Shown piece by piece: positions 1-7,689 of a stretch of 64,000 nt of DNA; positions within the stretch are counted from its first letter, which is position 1; each line of letters starts with the position of its first letter. The translations under genes were made by a program, and so were the position numbers. The notes under the pieces are model-generated. The model was not told where the DNA came from. It made no database searches and worked only from the letters and a program-made list of their open reading frames with translations. The stretch is from Oscillospiraceae bacterium (GTDB lineage: Bacteria; Bacillota; Clostridia; Oscillospirales; Oscillospiraceae): assembly GCA_017458065.1 (NCBI GenBank), contig JAFTGD010000003.1, positions 1-64,000 on the forward strand, read 5' to 3'.

Positions 1-209
1 TGCACCAGTTGTCCTGCCAACGGCACAGCTGGGTAGCTACGTCTGGACGAGATAAACGCTGAAGGCATCTAAGCGTGAAACTCCCCCTAAGATAAGATCT
101 CCCATCCATTGGAGTAAGGGCCGAAGAAGACTACTTCGTTGATAGGCCGGCGGTGTAAGCACGGTGACGTGTTCAGCCAACCGGTACTAATAGCCCGAGG
201 GCTTGACCT
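1..209 (+). rRNA. 23S ribosomal RNA, 3' end (partial)
   Basis: The opening bases match the conserved 3' end of bacterial 23S rRNA: the stretch with GGCACAGCTGGGTAGCTA, then CTGAAGGCATCTAAG and the terminal CCGGTACTAATAGCCCGAGG helix strand. The gene begins before the window. The 3' boundary near GGGCTTGACCT is approximate. About 67 bases without a tRNA separate it from the 5S gene, so this is the distal part of an ordinary 16S-23S-5S operon. Confidence 0.96.
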
Positions 210-276
210 ACAGTATGCAGGTTGATCCTTGTATCTCCTCTTCTCTGTTCAGTTTTCAGGGTGTATCCTGAAATAG

Positions 277-393
<117 letters not shown>

Positions 394-424
394 AGAGCCG
401 CTCAAATGAGCGGCTCTGATTCTT
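394..424 (+). terminator. rRNA operon terminator
   Basis: A perfect 10-bp stem AGAGCCGCTC / GAGCGGCTCT with the four-base loop AAAT follows 5S rRNA directly and is followed by a T-rich run (GATTCTTTAT). Confidence 0.9.
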
Positions 425-432
425 TATACGGC

Positions 433-460
433 TTGACGATCGGCCGATTTGTGGTATGAT
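433..460 (+). promoter_or_regulatory. Sigma-A promoter of rubrerythrin
   Basis: TTGACG (433-438), a 16-base spacer and TATGAT (455-460). It lies just past the rRNA terminator and about 70 bases before the rubrerythrin start, so rubrerythrin has its own promoter. Confidence 0.75.
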
Positions 461-532
461 ACAGACACCGTATAAAACCTCTCCTCAGTAAGAGCGGAGA
501 GAACACCTGAAAAAACAGAGGAGGAAATGATC

Positions 533-1072
533 ATGGCAAACAAATATGCGGGCACCAAAACCGAGAAAAATCTCTGGGAAGCCTTTGCCGGTGAGAGCCA
601 GGCCAGAAACAAGTACACTTATTTTGCTTCTGTCGCCAAGAAGGCCGGCTACGAGCAGATCGCCGCGCTCTTCCTGAAGACCGCGGACAATGAGAAGGAG
701 CATGCCAAGCTCTGGTTCAAGGAGCTGAACGAGCTGGGCACTACCGAGGAGAACCTGCTGCACGCAGCTGAGGGCGAGAACTTCGAGTGGACCGATATGT
801 ATGAGCGCATGGCCAAGGAAGCCGAGGAAGAGGGCTTCCCGGAGCTCGCCGAAAAGTTCCGCGGCGTCGGCGCCATCGAGAAGGCGCACGAGGAGCGCTA
901 TCGCAAGCTTCTGAAGAACGTCGAAGAGAAGGCAGTCTTTGAGAAGAGCGGCGTCAAGGTCTGGGAGTGCCGCAACTGCGGTCACATTGTCGTCGGGACC
1001 AAGGCCCCGGATGTCTGTCCGGTCTGCAACCACCCGCAGGCGTACTTTGAAGTACACGAAGAGAACTATTAA
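533..1072 (+). CDS. rbr: Rubrerythrin
   Basis: Cytoplasmic non-haem iron peroxidase that reduces hydrogen peroxide in anaerobes, fed electrons by rubredoxin or an NADH-rubredoxin reductase. The 179-residue product has an N-terminal ferritin-like four-helix domain carrying the diiron glutamates (GESQARNKY near the N-terminus, then DNEKEHAK) and a C-terminal rubredoxin-type domain with two CxxC knuckles (WECRNCGH and DVCPVCNHP). Length and domain order are standard. There are two in-frame ATGs, 527 and 533. The Shine-Dalgarno GAGGAGG ends at 524, only two bases before the first ATG, so 533 (MANKYAG) is the likely start. It is monocistronic, with its own promoter upstream and a palindromic repeat downstream. 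Confidence 0.96.
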   Translation: MANKYAGTKTEKNLWEAFAGESQARNKYTYFASVAKKAGYEQIAALFLKTADNEKEHAKLWFKELNELGTTEENLLHAAEGENFEWTDMYERMAKEAEEEGFPELAEKFRGVGAIEKAHEERYRKLLKNVEEKAVFEKSGVKVWECRNCGHIVVGTKAPDVCPVCNHPQAYFEVHEENY

Positions 1073-1175
1073 TGCTTATGCACCCCGCCTCCGGCGGGGT
1101 GCATGGCATGGCTCGGTACACGAAGAAAACGACTGATCGCAGCAAAGCTTGTGCACCCCGCCTCCGGCGGGGTGC
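1052..1175. repeat. Tandem imperfect repeat with GC-rich palindromes
   Basis: The perfect palindrome GCACCCCGCC-TCC-GGCGGGGTGC occurs at 1080-1102 and again at 1153-1175. The sequence GTACACGAAGA, which codes for the end of rubrerythrin at 1052-1062, also recurs at 1116-1126. The two units are about 64-73 bases apart and look like a tandem duplication of the rubrerythrin tail plus palindrome. Neither palindrome has a T-tract, so they are REP-like hairpins rather than clear intrinsic terminators. Confidence 0.75.
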
Positions 1176-1220
1176 GTGTCATCTTCGGCAAATGAAAAGG
1201 CAATTGATCAAGAACCACAA

Positions 1221-1263
1221 AAAAGCGGAGAGACGGCTTGCACAGCTGACTCTCCGTTTCTTT
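1221..1263 (-). terminator. Terminator of the heptad-repeat protein gene
   Basis: Stem CGGAGAG (1226-1232) / CTCTCCG (1250-1256) flanked by A-rich sequence on the left and TTTCTTTT on the right. Read on the minus strand it ends in CTTTTTT, directly after the stop of the 1281-2198 gene. It can also work for transcripts from the plus strand. Confidence 0.7.
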
Positions 1264-1280
1264 TGCGTGATAATGATCTC

Positions 1281-2198
1281 TCAGAACTCCGCCGGATTTG
1301 TGACCGGCCGGATCTCCAGCTCCAGAGTAGTGTCGGCGTCGACCTCGGCGAGAATGAGGCTTCCGTCCTCATCCCAGATAAGACCTCCCGCATTCGTTCT
1401 CGCGCCGACAATTTCGTAACTAGGCTTCGGGGTGAAGCGGCAGACGCTGTCCTCGCTGATGATCATGCGCTCGGCGCCGGGCTCGGTGATGACGCCGGAC
1501 ATGGTCACGTAGGGCTCATAATACCCGCCAAGCTTCAGCTCGTAATAGCCAAGGACCTGGTTCACCCCCACGGCGTCAGGGGTATCGGCGTTGTAAATCT
1601 CTGCCTCGTTGTTGTAGACGGTCCCGTTGTTGTTGAAGACAATGCCGCTGTTGGCATAAACGATACCGGCGTTGTTATAGACCTTACCGCCGTTGTTGAA
1701 GACCGTTCCGGCGTTGTTGTAGACGACTGCGCGATTGTTATAGACCGTCCCGCCGTTGTTGAAGACCGTCATACCCTCATAGGCGTAGAAGCTCTCCCCC
1801 TCAGCGACGGTGGCCGTGACGGTGCTGTCCGCGCCGTCAGAACTTTCCTCGCGGCCGAGGATGACGCCCTCAGCGCCGGAAACGGCATAGGGGCCGTCCG
1901 CCTCGATCTGCTCGGCAAAGGCCGCCGCTTCAGCGCGCTCCTCAGGGCTCTGTTCCGGGACTTCCGGCTCTTCCTCGTCGATGCCGTCGGGCCCTTCAAA
2001 TTCGGGCAGCTCCTCTGCGGGCACGACCGATTCCGGCAGCGCGTCTTCCGGAGCGGGCGCCTCCGACACGGTCTCCTCTTCCTCGACCCGGGGAGAGACT
2101 CCCTCGCCGGGGAGTGTGGGCGCGGCAAAGGCCGCCGCCGGGAAGAGGCAGAGCAGCAGCGCGAGAGTGAGAATCAAAACAAGCGCTTTTCTGTTCAT
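1281..2198 (-). CDS. Secreted protein with asparagine-rich heptad repeat (unknown function)
   Basis: I do not recognise the family. The 305-residue product starts with a signal peptide (hydrophobic residues about 5-20, AFAA cleavage region), then an acidic Pro/Glu-rich segment to about residue 90. Residues 145-207 are nine consecutive seven-residue units of the pattern V-[YF]-N-N-x-[GA]-x (VFNNGGT, VYNNRAV, VYNNAGT and so on). Such an asparagine ladder suggests a short-coil beta-solenoid. A compact C-terminal domain of about 95 residues follows with no membrane anchor. The start is set by the Shine-Dalgarno AAAGGAGG nine bases upstream. It is a single gene, with a terminator at 1221-1263. Confidence 0.8.
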   Translation of the reverse strand: MNRKALVLILTLALLLCLFPAAAFAAPTLPGEGVSPRVEEEETVSEAPAPEDALPESVVPAEELPEFEGPDGIDEEEPEVPEQSPEERAEAAAFAEQIEADGPYAVSGAEGVILGREESSDGADSTVTATVAEGESFYAYEGMTVFNNGGTVYNNRAVVYNNAGTVFNNGGKVYNNAGIVYANSGIVFNNNGTVYNNEAEIYNADTPDAVGVNQVLGYYELKLGGYYEPYVTMSGVITEPGAERMIISEDSVCRFTPKPSYEIVGARTNAGGLIWDEDGSLILAEVDADTTLELEIRPVTNPAEF

Positions 2199-2318
2199 CT
2201 CATGTTTCCTCCTTTCGGATGCTTGTAAGAACAGGATTATTATACCCTTTTCTCCGGAGGACTGTAAAGGCGGGGAATTCTAAAGAATTGTGAATATTTC
2301 ATGGGCTGCGGTTTTTTG

Positions 2319-2347
2319 TTGAAGCGCCGGAAAAGTAATGGTATAAT
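2319..2347 (+). promoter_or_regulatory. Promoter upstream of the lipoprotein-glycan operon
   Basis: TTGAAG (2319-2324), 17-base spacer ending in TGG, and TATAAT (2342-2347), an extended -10 promoter. It lies about 220 bases before the first lipoprotein start, and the MITE-like element at 2370-2531 sits in the leader between them. Confidence 0.65.
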
Positions 2348-2369
2348 AAGAAGTCAAATTATGACCTTA

Positions 2370-2531
2370 TACTAATATCTGATAGAAACCTTTAAAGTCT
2401 TTCGGCCAGAATTGTGCCAAATATCGTTGCCTTTCTTGACCATATATCTCCATTATGCTCTGCGAAAGTCGCCTCATCTGGCGCAATTCTGACTCGAAAG
2501 CTTTTTTAAACCTTCTTATCAGATATTAGTA
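2370..2531. mobile_element. MITE-like element with long terminal inverted repeats
   Basis: The ends form a perfect 15-base inverted repeat (ATACTAATATCTGAT at 2369-2383 and its complement at 2518-2532), continued imperfectly for about 50 bases on each side (CCAGAATTGTGCCA against TGGCGCAATTCTGA). The core is only about 60 bases and codes for nothing. A TA dinucleotide at each outer edge (2370-2371, 2530-2531) would fit the target duplication of IS630/Tc1-mariner-type elements. The family is inferred from the TA alone. This accounts for the 372-base gap between 2198 and 2571. Confidence 0.65.
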
Positions 2532-2570
2532 TTACAGCGAAAAACCGAAGGGAACAGAAGGTATTGTTCT

Positions 2571-3869
2571 ATGAAAAAGATATGGATCCCCCTTTTGACC
2601 GTGGCGCTGCTTCTTTTCTGCCTCTGCGGCTGCGGGGCGGCGGCTGTCTCGGCAGACCCGACGCCGAGCCCGGCGACCGAGCCTGAGCCGACTTCCACGC
2701 CGGAACCGACGCCTACTCCGACCCCGATGCTGAGCTTTCCGGACGGGAGCACGTACCGGGTGGATGAGACCAGACTGACGCTCCACAGCCTGACGCATAA
2801 GGACGTGGCGGCGACGGCGGAGCTGCTGAAGCAGATGCCGGATCTGGAGCGCATCGACCTCGGCACGGACGGCGCCTGGACCAGGACTGAGCGCGTTGAG
2901 CTGAACGCAGAAACCGCCTCGGTGGAGCGTCCGGCGGAAGCGACACGCGACCTCACCTGGTCCGATCTTCGGATGCTGCAGGAGGCTGCGCCGCAGGCGG
3001 ATCTGGACTACCGCTTTGTCTTCTACGGCCGCTATCTCAGCACGCTGGATAAGCAGATGGACCTCAACCACAGCGTCATGAGCGACGAGGGCGCCGCCGT
3101 ACGCGAGATTCTGCCCCTGATGAAGAATTGCCGGAAGCTGGATATGGATTCCTGCGGGGTCTCGTCGGAGGCGATGGCCAGGATCCGGGACGACTATCCG
3201 GATATGGAGGTCATCTGGCGCATCTGGTTTGCAAACGGCCAGTTCACCATGCGTACGGACTCCGAGCGTCTCTGGTGCGCCAACTTCTATCCCTATATGA
3301 CGGACGAATACACACAGGAGCTCAAGTACCTGACCAACCTGAAGTATCTGGATCTGGGTCACAATCTGGACCTGCACAACTGGGACTTCATGCGGTATAT
3401 GACGAATCTGGAAGTGTGCATCATCACGGCCAGCGGCTGGGACACCCTGGACATGCTGGAAAACTGCACGAAGCTGGAATTTCTGGAGATCGTCCCCTAT
3501 GCCCATATCGAGCTGGATCTCCATCCCCTGGCAGGCATGCAGGACCTCGAGCACCTGAACATCTGCGGCATGGGACAGACCGAGGGCTGGGAAGTCCTTC
3601 TGGGCATGCCGAAGCTCAAACGGCTCTGGATCGGAACTCACACGGCGTACTTCTTCCCGGAGGGGGCGATGGACCAGATCCTGGCCGCACATCCTGATAC
3701 GGATATCCTCTATCTGGTGGACGGGGCTGCCACGGGCAGCTGGCGGCTGAATCCCGACGGGACCGTGCCGGAGCGCTATACCCTGCTGCGGCAGCAGTTT
3801 GACTATGATCATTGGCAGCAAGTGGCACCCTATCCCTATAATGATCCCAAATACAACCCGCCCTGGTAA
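2571..3869 (+). CDS. Lipoprotein with leucine-rich-like repeats (paralog 1)
   Basis: A 432-residue predicted lipoprotein of unknown function. It has a lipoprotein signal (MKKIWIPLLTVALLLFCL, lipobox-like LCGC near residue 20) and a Pro/Thr linker (PTPSPATEPEPTSTPEPTP). A globular region follows with segments such as LSSLTH-like LHSLTHKDV, DLTWSDLRMLQEA and repeated L-x-x-L-x-L patterns (LTNLKYLDLGHNLDL, TKLEFLEI) resembling degenerate leucine-rich repeats. The Shine-Dalgarno is weak (GAAGG). It is the first gene of the plus-strand run to 12554, and four bases separate it from its paralog at 3874. It is probably exposed on the outer face of the membrane; a link to glycan export is inferred from position only. 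Confidence 0.8.
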   Translation: MKKIWIPLLTVALLLFCLCGCGAAAVSADPTPSPATEPEPTSTPEPTPTPTPMLSFPDGSTYRVDETRLTLHSLTHKDVAATAELLKQMPDLERIDLGTDGAWTRTERVELNAETASVERPAEATRDLTWSDLRMLQEAAPQADLDYRFVFYGRYLSTLDKQMDLNHSVMSDEGAAVREILPLMKNCRKLDMDSCGVSSEAMARIRDDYPDMEVIWRIWFANGQFTMRTDSERLWCANFYPYMTDEYTQELKYLTNLKYLDLGHNLDLHNWDFMRYMTNLEVCIITASGWDTLDMLENCTKLEFLEIVPYAHIELDLHPLAGMQDLEHLNICGMGQTEGWEVLLGMPKLKRLWIGTHTAYFFPEGAMDQILAAHPDTDILYLVDGAATGSWRLNPDGTVPERYTLLRQQFDYDHWQQVAPYPYNDPKYNPPW

Positions 3870-3873
3870 GAGG

Positions 3874-5202
3874 ATGAAGATACGGTCTTTGATCCCCGCG
3901 CTGATCGTCTGTTTCATGCTGCTCTGCGGCTGCGCATCGGCAAACGGTGCGGAAACACGCTCTGAGAGCGGGCAGAAAAGCCTCACGGCCGCCGAGGCGG
4001 ACTCCGGAGCGGCGGAAAGCCTCGAGCAGTCAGTGGAGACCGAGCAGGCGGAAGCAACCCCGGTCCCCGTGCGGACCCCGGCGCCTATCCCGGAGATCCG
4101 CTTCCCCGATGGGAGCATGCACAAGCTTCCCGAACGCAGGGTCAATCTCTCTTCCCTCACACACGGTGAAGTGGAAGCGTATGCGGAAGTCCTCTCTCAG
4201 ATGCCGAAGCTCCGGTACGTGAATCTTGGTGAAGAGGGCAGCGAGGAGCAGCCGCGGGATCTGAGCTGGACAGATATCCGGCGCCTGCAGGAGGCCTGCC
4301 CGGATACGGACTTTTGCTACGGCTTCACGCTCTTTGGGAAGCGCTTCACCACGCTGGACGAGGAGATGAACTTCCACCACATTGAGATGGACGACGAGGG
4401 GGCCGCGGTGCGCGAGGTGCTGCCCTGCATGACAAAGTGCCGCCTGCTGGATATGGACTTCAGCGGGGTTTCCTCCGAGGCGATGGCAGGGATCCGGGAT
4501 GACTACCCCGGGATCAAAGTCGTCTGGCGCATCTGGTTCGGGACCAACTGCAGTGTGCGGACCGATGTGGAGCGCATCCTGGCGTCCAATCTGGACCATA
4601 AACTGCAGGATACCAACACGCAGGATCTGAAATACTGCACCGAGGTCCGCCTTCTGGACATCGGGCACAACGAGATGCTGACGGATTTCAGCTTCCTGGA
4701 GTATATGCCGGATCTGGAAGTCGCCATCCTTGGCATCTCCGGTATGCGGGACTTCCATTCCCTCGCGGGATGCACCAAGCTGGAGTATCTGGAGCTGAAC
4801 ACCCTCTACTGGAATCAGGATCCGGATCTATCCCCGCTGAAGGACCTGACGAATCTGGAGCACCTGAATCTCTGCCGGCTCGGTCATCTGCAGCACTGGG
4901 AAGTGCTGAAAAACATGACCGGGCTGAAACGGCTCTACTTCGGCTGCTTTACCTATGTCCCGGAGGGGGCGAAGGAAGAACTGGAGCGGATCTTCCCGGA
5001 CACCGAGATCGACTGGAAGACGCCCACCGGCTGCGACGACGGCTGGCGCTTTGACGGCCACGGCGGATATGTCGAGCGGTATCAGCTGCTGCGGGAGCAG
5101 TTTGAATACTCCAATTACACCAATGTGAGTTCCGCATGGTGGAACGACCCGATGTATTATAAAGAGGGAGAACCCCGCTACCGGCCTTCGGACTGGTGGT
5201 AA
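3874..5202 (+). CDS. Lipoprotein with leucine-rich-like repeats (paralog 2)
   Basis: A 442-residue tandem paralog of the preceding lipoprotein, sharing long blocks (for example DLSWTDIRRLQEA, DDEGAAVREVLP, GVSSEAMAGIRDDYP and VVWRIWFG). I placed the start at ATG 3874 rather than the upstream in-frame ATG at 3799. The shorter form begins with a proper lipoprotein signal (MKIRSLIPALIVCFMLLCGC) and lies four bases after the upstream stop, which suggests translational coupling. Leucine-rich-like repeats run through the C-terminal half. The pair arose by gene duplication; no enzymatic motif is visible in either copy. Confidence 0.8.
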   Translation: MKIRSLIPALIVCFMLLCGCASANGAETRSESGQKSLTAAEADSGAAESLEQSVETEQAEATPVPVRTPAPIPEIRFPDGSMHKLPERRVNLSSLTHGEVEAYAEVLSQMPKLRYVNLGEEGSEEQPRDLSWTDIRRLQEACPDTDFCYGFTLFGKRFTTLDEEMNFHHIEMDDEGAAVREVLPCMTKCRLLDMDFSGVSSEAMAGIRDDYPGIKVVWRIWFGTNCSVRTDVERILASNLDHKLQDTNTQDLKYCTEVRLLDIGHNEMLTDFSFLEYMPDLEVAILGISGMRDFHSLAGCTKLEYLELNTLYWNQDPDLSPLKDLTNLEHLNLCRLGHLQHWEVLKNMTGLKRLYFGCFTYVPEGAKEELERIFPDTEIDWKTPTGCDDGWRFDGHGGYVERYQLLREQFEYSNYTNVSSAWWNDPMYYKEGEPRYRPSDWW

Positions 5203-5239
5203 TACGACGAACAAGAAACAAACGACAGGCGGTTTTGCT

Positions 5240-6223
5240 ATGGACGAGAAGAAAACATGCAAGGTTTCGGTCCTCTGCGCGACCTACAACCACGAGGAAT
5301 ACCTGCGGCAGACGCTGGACGGCTTCCTCTCCCAGAAGACGGACTTTCCCTACGAAGTGCTGGTCAATGACGACGCCTCCACCGACGGGACGGCGGCCAT
5401 CATCCGGGAGTATGCCGAGAAGTATCCGGAGGTGATCCGCCCCTTCTATCAGGAGGAGAACCTCTATTCCCGGCGCATCAACCTCTACGACGTCGTCTTC
5501 TTCCCGGCGGCGCGGGGCGAGTATATCGCGGTCTGCGAGGGCGATGACTACTGGAACGACCCGGAGAAGCTGCAGCTGCAGGTTGACTGGCTGGACGCCC
5601 ATCCGGAGTATTCCGCCTGTGTCCACAACAGCATCGGCCGCTTTGCCGACCAGCCGGACCGCGTTCTGTTTTCCCAGGACGGGGATCGGGATATCCCCTT
5701 CGCGCAGGTGGTACAGGGCATGTCCCACGCCTACCACACCAGCTCGATCCTGGCGCGGCGGGAATTCATTCTCGACCCGCCGGATTACCGGAATGTGGCC
5801 TATGAACAGGGCTACTTCACCGACTACGCCGTGGGTGTGCGCCTGGGCCTGGAAGGGAAGGTGCGCTTCATCGACCGTTGCATGTCGGTCTATCGCATCG
5901 GCAGCAACCCCTCCGCCTGGAGCAAGGGCGTCGGACAGGAATACGGCAAGCTCAAACGTTTTGTGAGCGGCGAGATCGCCATGCTCAGGACCGTGAAGAA
6001 GCACCCCCTGACCCCGGAGCAGGAAGCGGCGGTGGATCAGGTGCTCCTGGAGCGGGAGTACGAGCTGCTGTACATCGAGGGCAGAGTGGACGAGATGGTG
6101 AAGCCGCCCTATGACAAGATCCACAGGAGCATGGGCAGAGGCCGCGTCATTTCCACCCAGGTCAAGCGGATGTTCCCCCATCTGCACCGGCTGTACCGCA
6201 GACGCCGCGGTTATGAAGACTGA
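5240..6223 (+). CDS. Family 2 glycosyltransferase
   Basis: A 327-residue cytoplasmic GT-A fold transferase that moves a sugar from a nucleotide-sugar donor to a growing glycan. The N-terminus has the family 2 pattern VSVLCATYNHEEYLRQ, the donor-binding VNDDAST (about 42-48) and a DxD-type metal site in CEGDDYW (99-105), followed by the acceptor-side NDPEKLQLQVDWL. There is no membrane segment, so it probably acts at the membrane surface on a lipid-linked acceptor. It begins 37 bases after the lipoprotein pair and eight bases before the flippase, which fits a surface-glycan operon. The sugar specificity cannot be read from the sequence. Confidence 0.9.
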   Translation: MDEKKTCKVSVLCATYNHEEYLRQTLDGFLSQKTDFPYEVLVNDDASTDGTAAIIREYAEKYPEVIRPFYQEENLYSRRINLYDVVFFPAARGEYIAVCEGDDYWNDPEKLQLQVDWLDAHPEYSACVHNSIGRFADQPDRVLFSQDGDRDIPFAQVVQGMSHAYHTSSILARREFILDPPDYRNVAYEQGYFTDYAVGVRLGLEGKVRFIDRCMSVYRIGSNPSAWSKGVGQEYGKLKRFVSGEIAMLRTVKKHPLTPEQEAAVDQVLLEREYELLYIEGRVDEMVKPPYDKIHRSMGRGRVISTQVKRMFPHLHRLYRRRRGYED

Positions 6224-6231
6224 GAGGCGGC

Positions 6232-7689
6232 ATGGGTAACGGAAGCAAGGTCGCCAGCAATTTCCTCTGGCGCTTCTTTGAGCGATTCGGCGCGCAGATG
6301 CTCAATATTATCGTAGGCATCATCCTCGCCCGTAAGCTCGGCCCCGGTCCCTCGGGGCAGATCGCGGTGGTGCTGGCGGTTATCAACATCCTGAAGGTCT
6401 TCGCCGACAGCGGCATGGCCAACGCCCTGATCCAGAAGAAGGAGCCGGACGATCTGGACTATTCCTCGGTGTTCTTCTTTAACCTGGGCTTCAGCCTGCT
6501 GCTCTATCTGGGGCTGTTTTTCGCAGCGCCCGCGATTGCCAGGTTCTACCGGGAGGACAGCTATGTGGCCATCCTCCGGGTGCTCGGCCTGCTGGTGGTG
6601 ATCTCGGGCCTCTATAACGTACAGCTTGCGTATGTGTCCAAGACCATGCAGTTCAAGCGCTTTTTCTTTGCGACTCTGGGCGGGACGGTCTTCTCCGGCA
6701 CGCTCAGCATTGGGATGGTCTATCTCGGCTTCGGCATCTGGTCTCTGGTGGCGCTGCAGCTCAGTAACTTTGCGGTCAACACGCTGATTCTCTGGTTCAC
6801 GGTCAACTGGCGGCCAAAGAAGCTGTTTTCCGTCGAGCGGCTGAAGAAGCTGCTCTCCTTCGGCTGGAAGCTGCTGGCGGCGTCCTTCCTGGACACGCTG
6901 TATCTGCAGATTTATTCTCTGGTGATCGGCAGACGCTATCCGAAGGAGGAACTGGGCCAGTTTGATAAAGGCCGCAACTGGCCGGATCAGATCACCACCA
7001 GCATCAACGCCTCCCTGGACAGCGTGCTGCTGCCGGTGCTCTCGGCGGAGCAGGACAACGTGCGCAGCCTCCGGGAGATGACCCGCCGCGCGATCAAGAC
7101 CAGCTCCTTTGTCATGATGCCGATGATGGCAGGGCTTGCCGCCTGCGCAGCGCCTCTGGTGCGGCTGCTGCTGAAGGACCAGTGGCTGCCCTGCGTGCCC
7201 TATATGCAGATCTTCTGCGCGATCTATGCTTTCTACCCGCTGCACACGGCCAACCTCAACGCCATCAAGGCCATGGGCCGCAGCGACATCTTCCTCAAGC
7301 TGGAACTGGTGAAGAAGGCTGTGGAGACCAGCGTCCTGCTGATCACCCTGCGCTACGGCGTTCTCGCCATGGCGCTTGGGCAGCTGTTCTGCGACATCCT
7401 GGCCCAGCTCATCAACGCCTGGCCCAACAAGAAGCTGCTGGACTATCCCTACTGGACCCAGCTGCACGATCTGCTGCCCTGCCTGCTGCTGTCGCTTGCG
7501 ATGGCGGGCTGCGTGCTGGCAGTACAGCTGCTGGGCTTGCCTGACCTGCTGACGCTGCTGATCCAGGTCCCGCTCGGTGTCGGGATCTACGTCCTCGGAT
7601 CGAAGCTTTTGAAGCTGGACAGCTTTGACTATATCCTCAAAACCGCAAAGAACATGATCTCCAGAAGAAAGGCGGGCGGTGCCCAGTGA
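6232..7689 (+). CDS. Polysaccharide flippase (Wzx/MurJ superfamily)
   Basis: A 485-residue polytopic protein with about 12-14 hydrophobic helices. It starts with the typical flippase opening (SNFLWRFFERFGAQMLNIIVGIILARKLGP). It matches the WzxC-type branch of the polysaccharide biosynthesis family, which moves undecaprenyl-linked oligosaccharides across the cytoplasmic membrane. A conserved central loop with a QFDKGRNWPDQ segment is present. Its neighbours are a glycosyltransferase upstream and sugar-modifying enzymes downstream, which supports a glycan substrate. The last codons overlap the next gene, whose GTG start lies inside GTGA. Confidence 0.9.
   Translation: MGNGSKVASNFLWRFFERFGAQMLNIIVGIILARKLGPGPSGQIAVVLAVINILKVFADSGMANALIQKKEPDDLDYSSVFFFNLGFSLLLYLGLFFAAPAIARFYREDSYVAILRVLGLLVVISGLYNVQLAYVSKTMQFKRFFFATLGGTVFSGTLSIGMVYLGFGIWSLVALQLSNFAVNTLILWFTVNWRPKKLFSVERLKKLLSFGWKLLAASFLDTLYLQIYSLVIGRRYPKEELGQFDKGRNWPDQITTSINASLDSVLLPVLSAEQDNVRSLREMTRRAIKTSSFVMMPMMAGLAACAAPLVRLLLKDQWLPCVPYMQIFCAIYAFYPLHTANLNAIKAMGRSDIFLKLELVKKAVETSVLLITLRYGVLAMALGQLFCDILAQLINAWPNKKLLDYPYWTQLHDLLPCLLLSLAMAGCVLAVQLLGLPDLLTLLIQVPLGVGIYVLGSKLLKLDSFDYILKTAKNMISRRKAGGAQ

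Noticed and set aside
210-276. tRNA gene between 23S and 5S rRNA
   Set aside because: The spacer is only about 67 bases and has no cloverleaf or TTCGA-type T-loop.
1080-1175. Palindromes after rubrerythrin as intrinsic terminators
   Set aside because: Strong stems but no T-tract on either strand; the duplication points to REP-like elements, so I did not list them as terminators.
1600-1790. Regular short DNA repeats (GTTGTTGAAGAC-like) that might suggest a CRISPR or minisatellite
   Set aside because: They are degenerate 21-base coding repeats for the VYNN heptads; there are no spacers, and no cas genes in the window.
1149-2228. Plus-strand open frame of 359 codons opposite the heptad-repeat protein
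   Set aside because: The minus-strand gene has a signal peptide, a Shine-Dalgarno and a terminator; the plus frame has none and its Val/Asp-rich repeats merely mirror the VYNN repeats.
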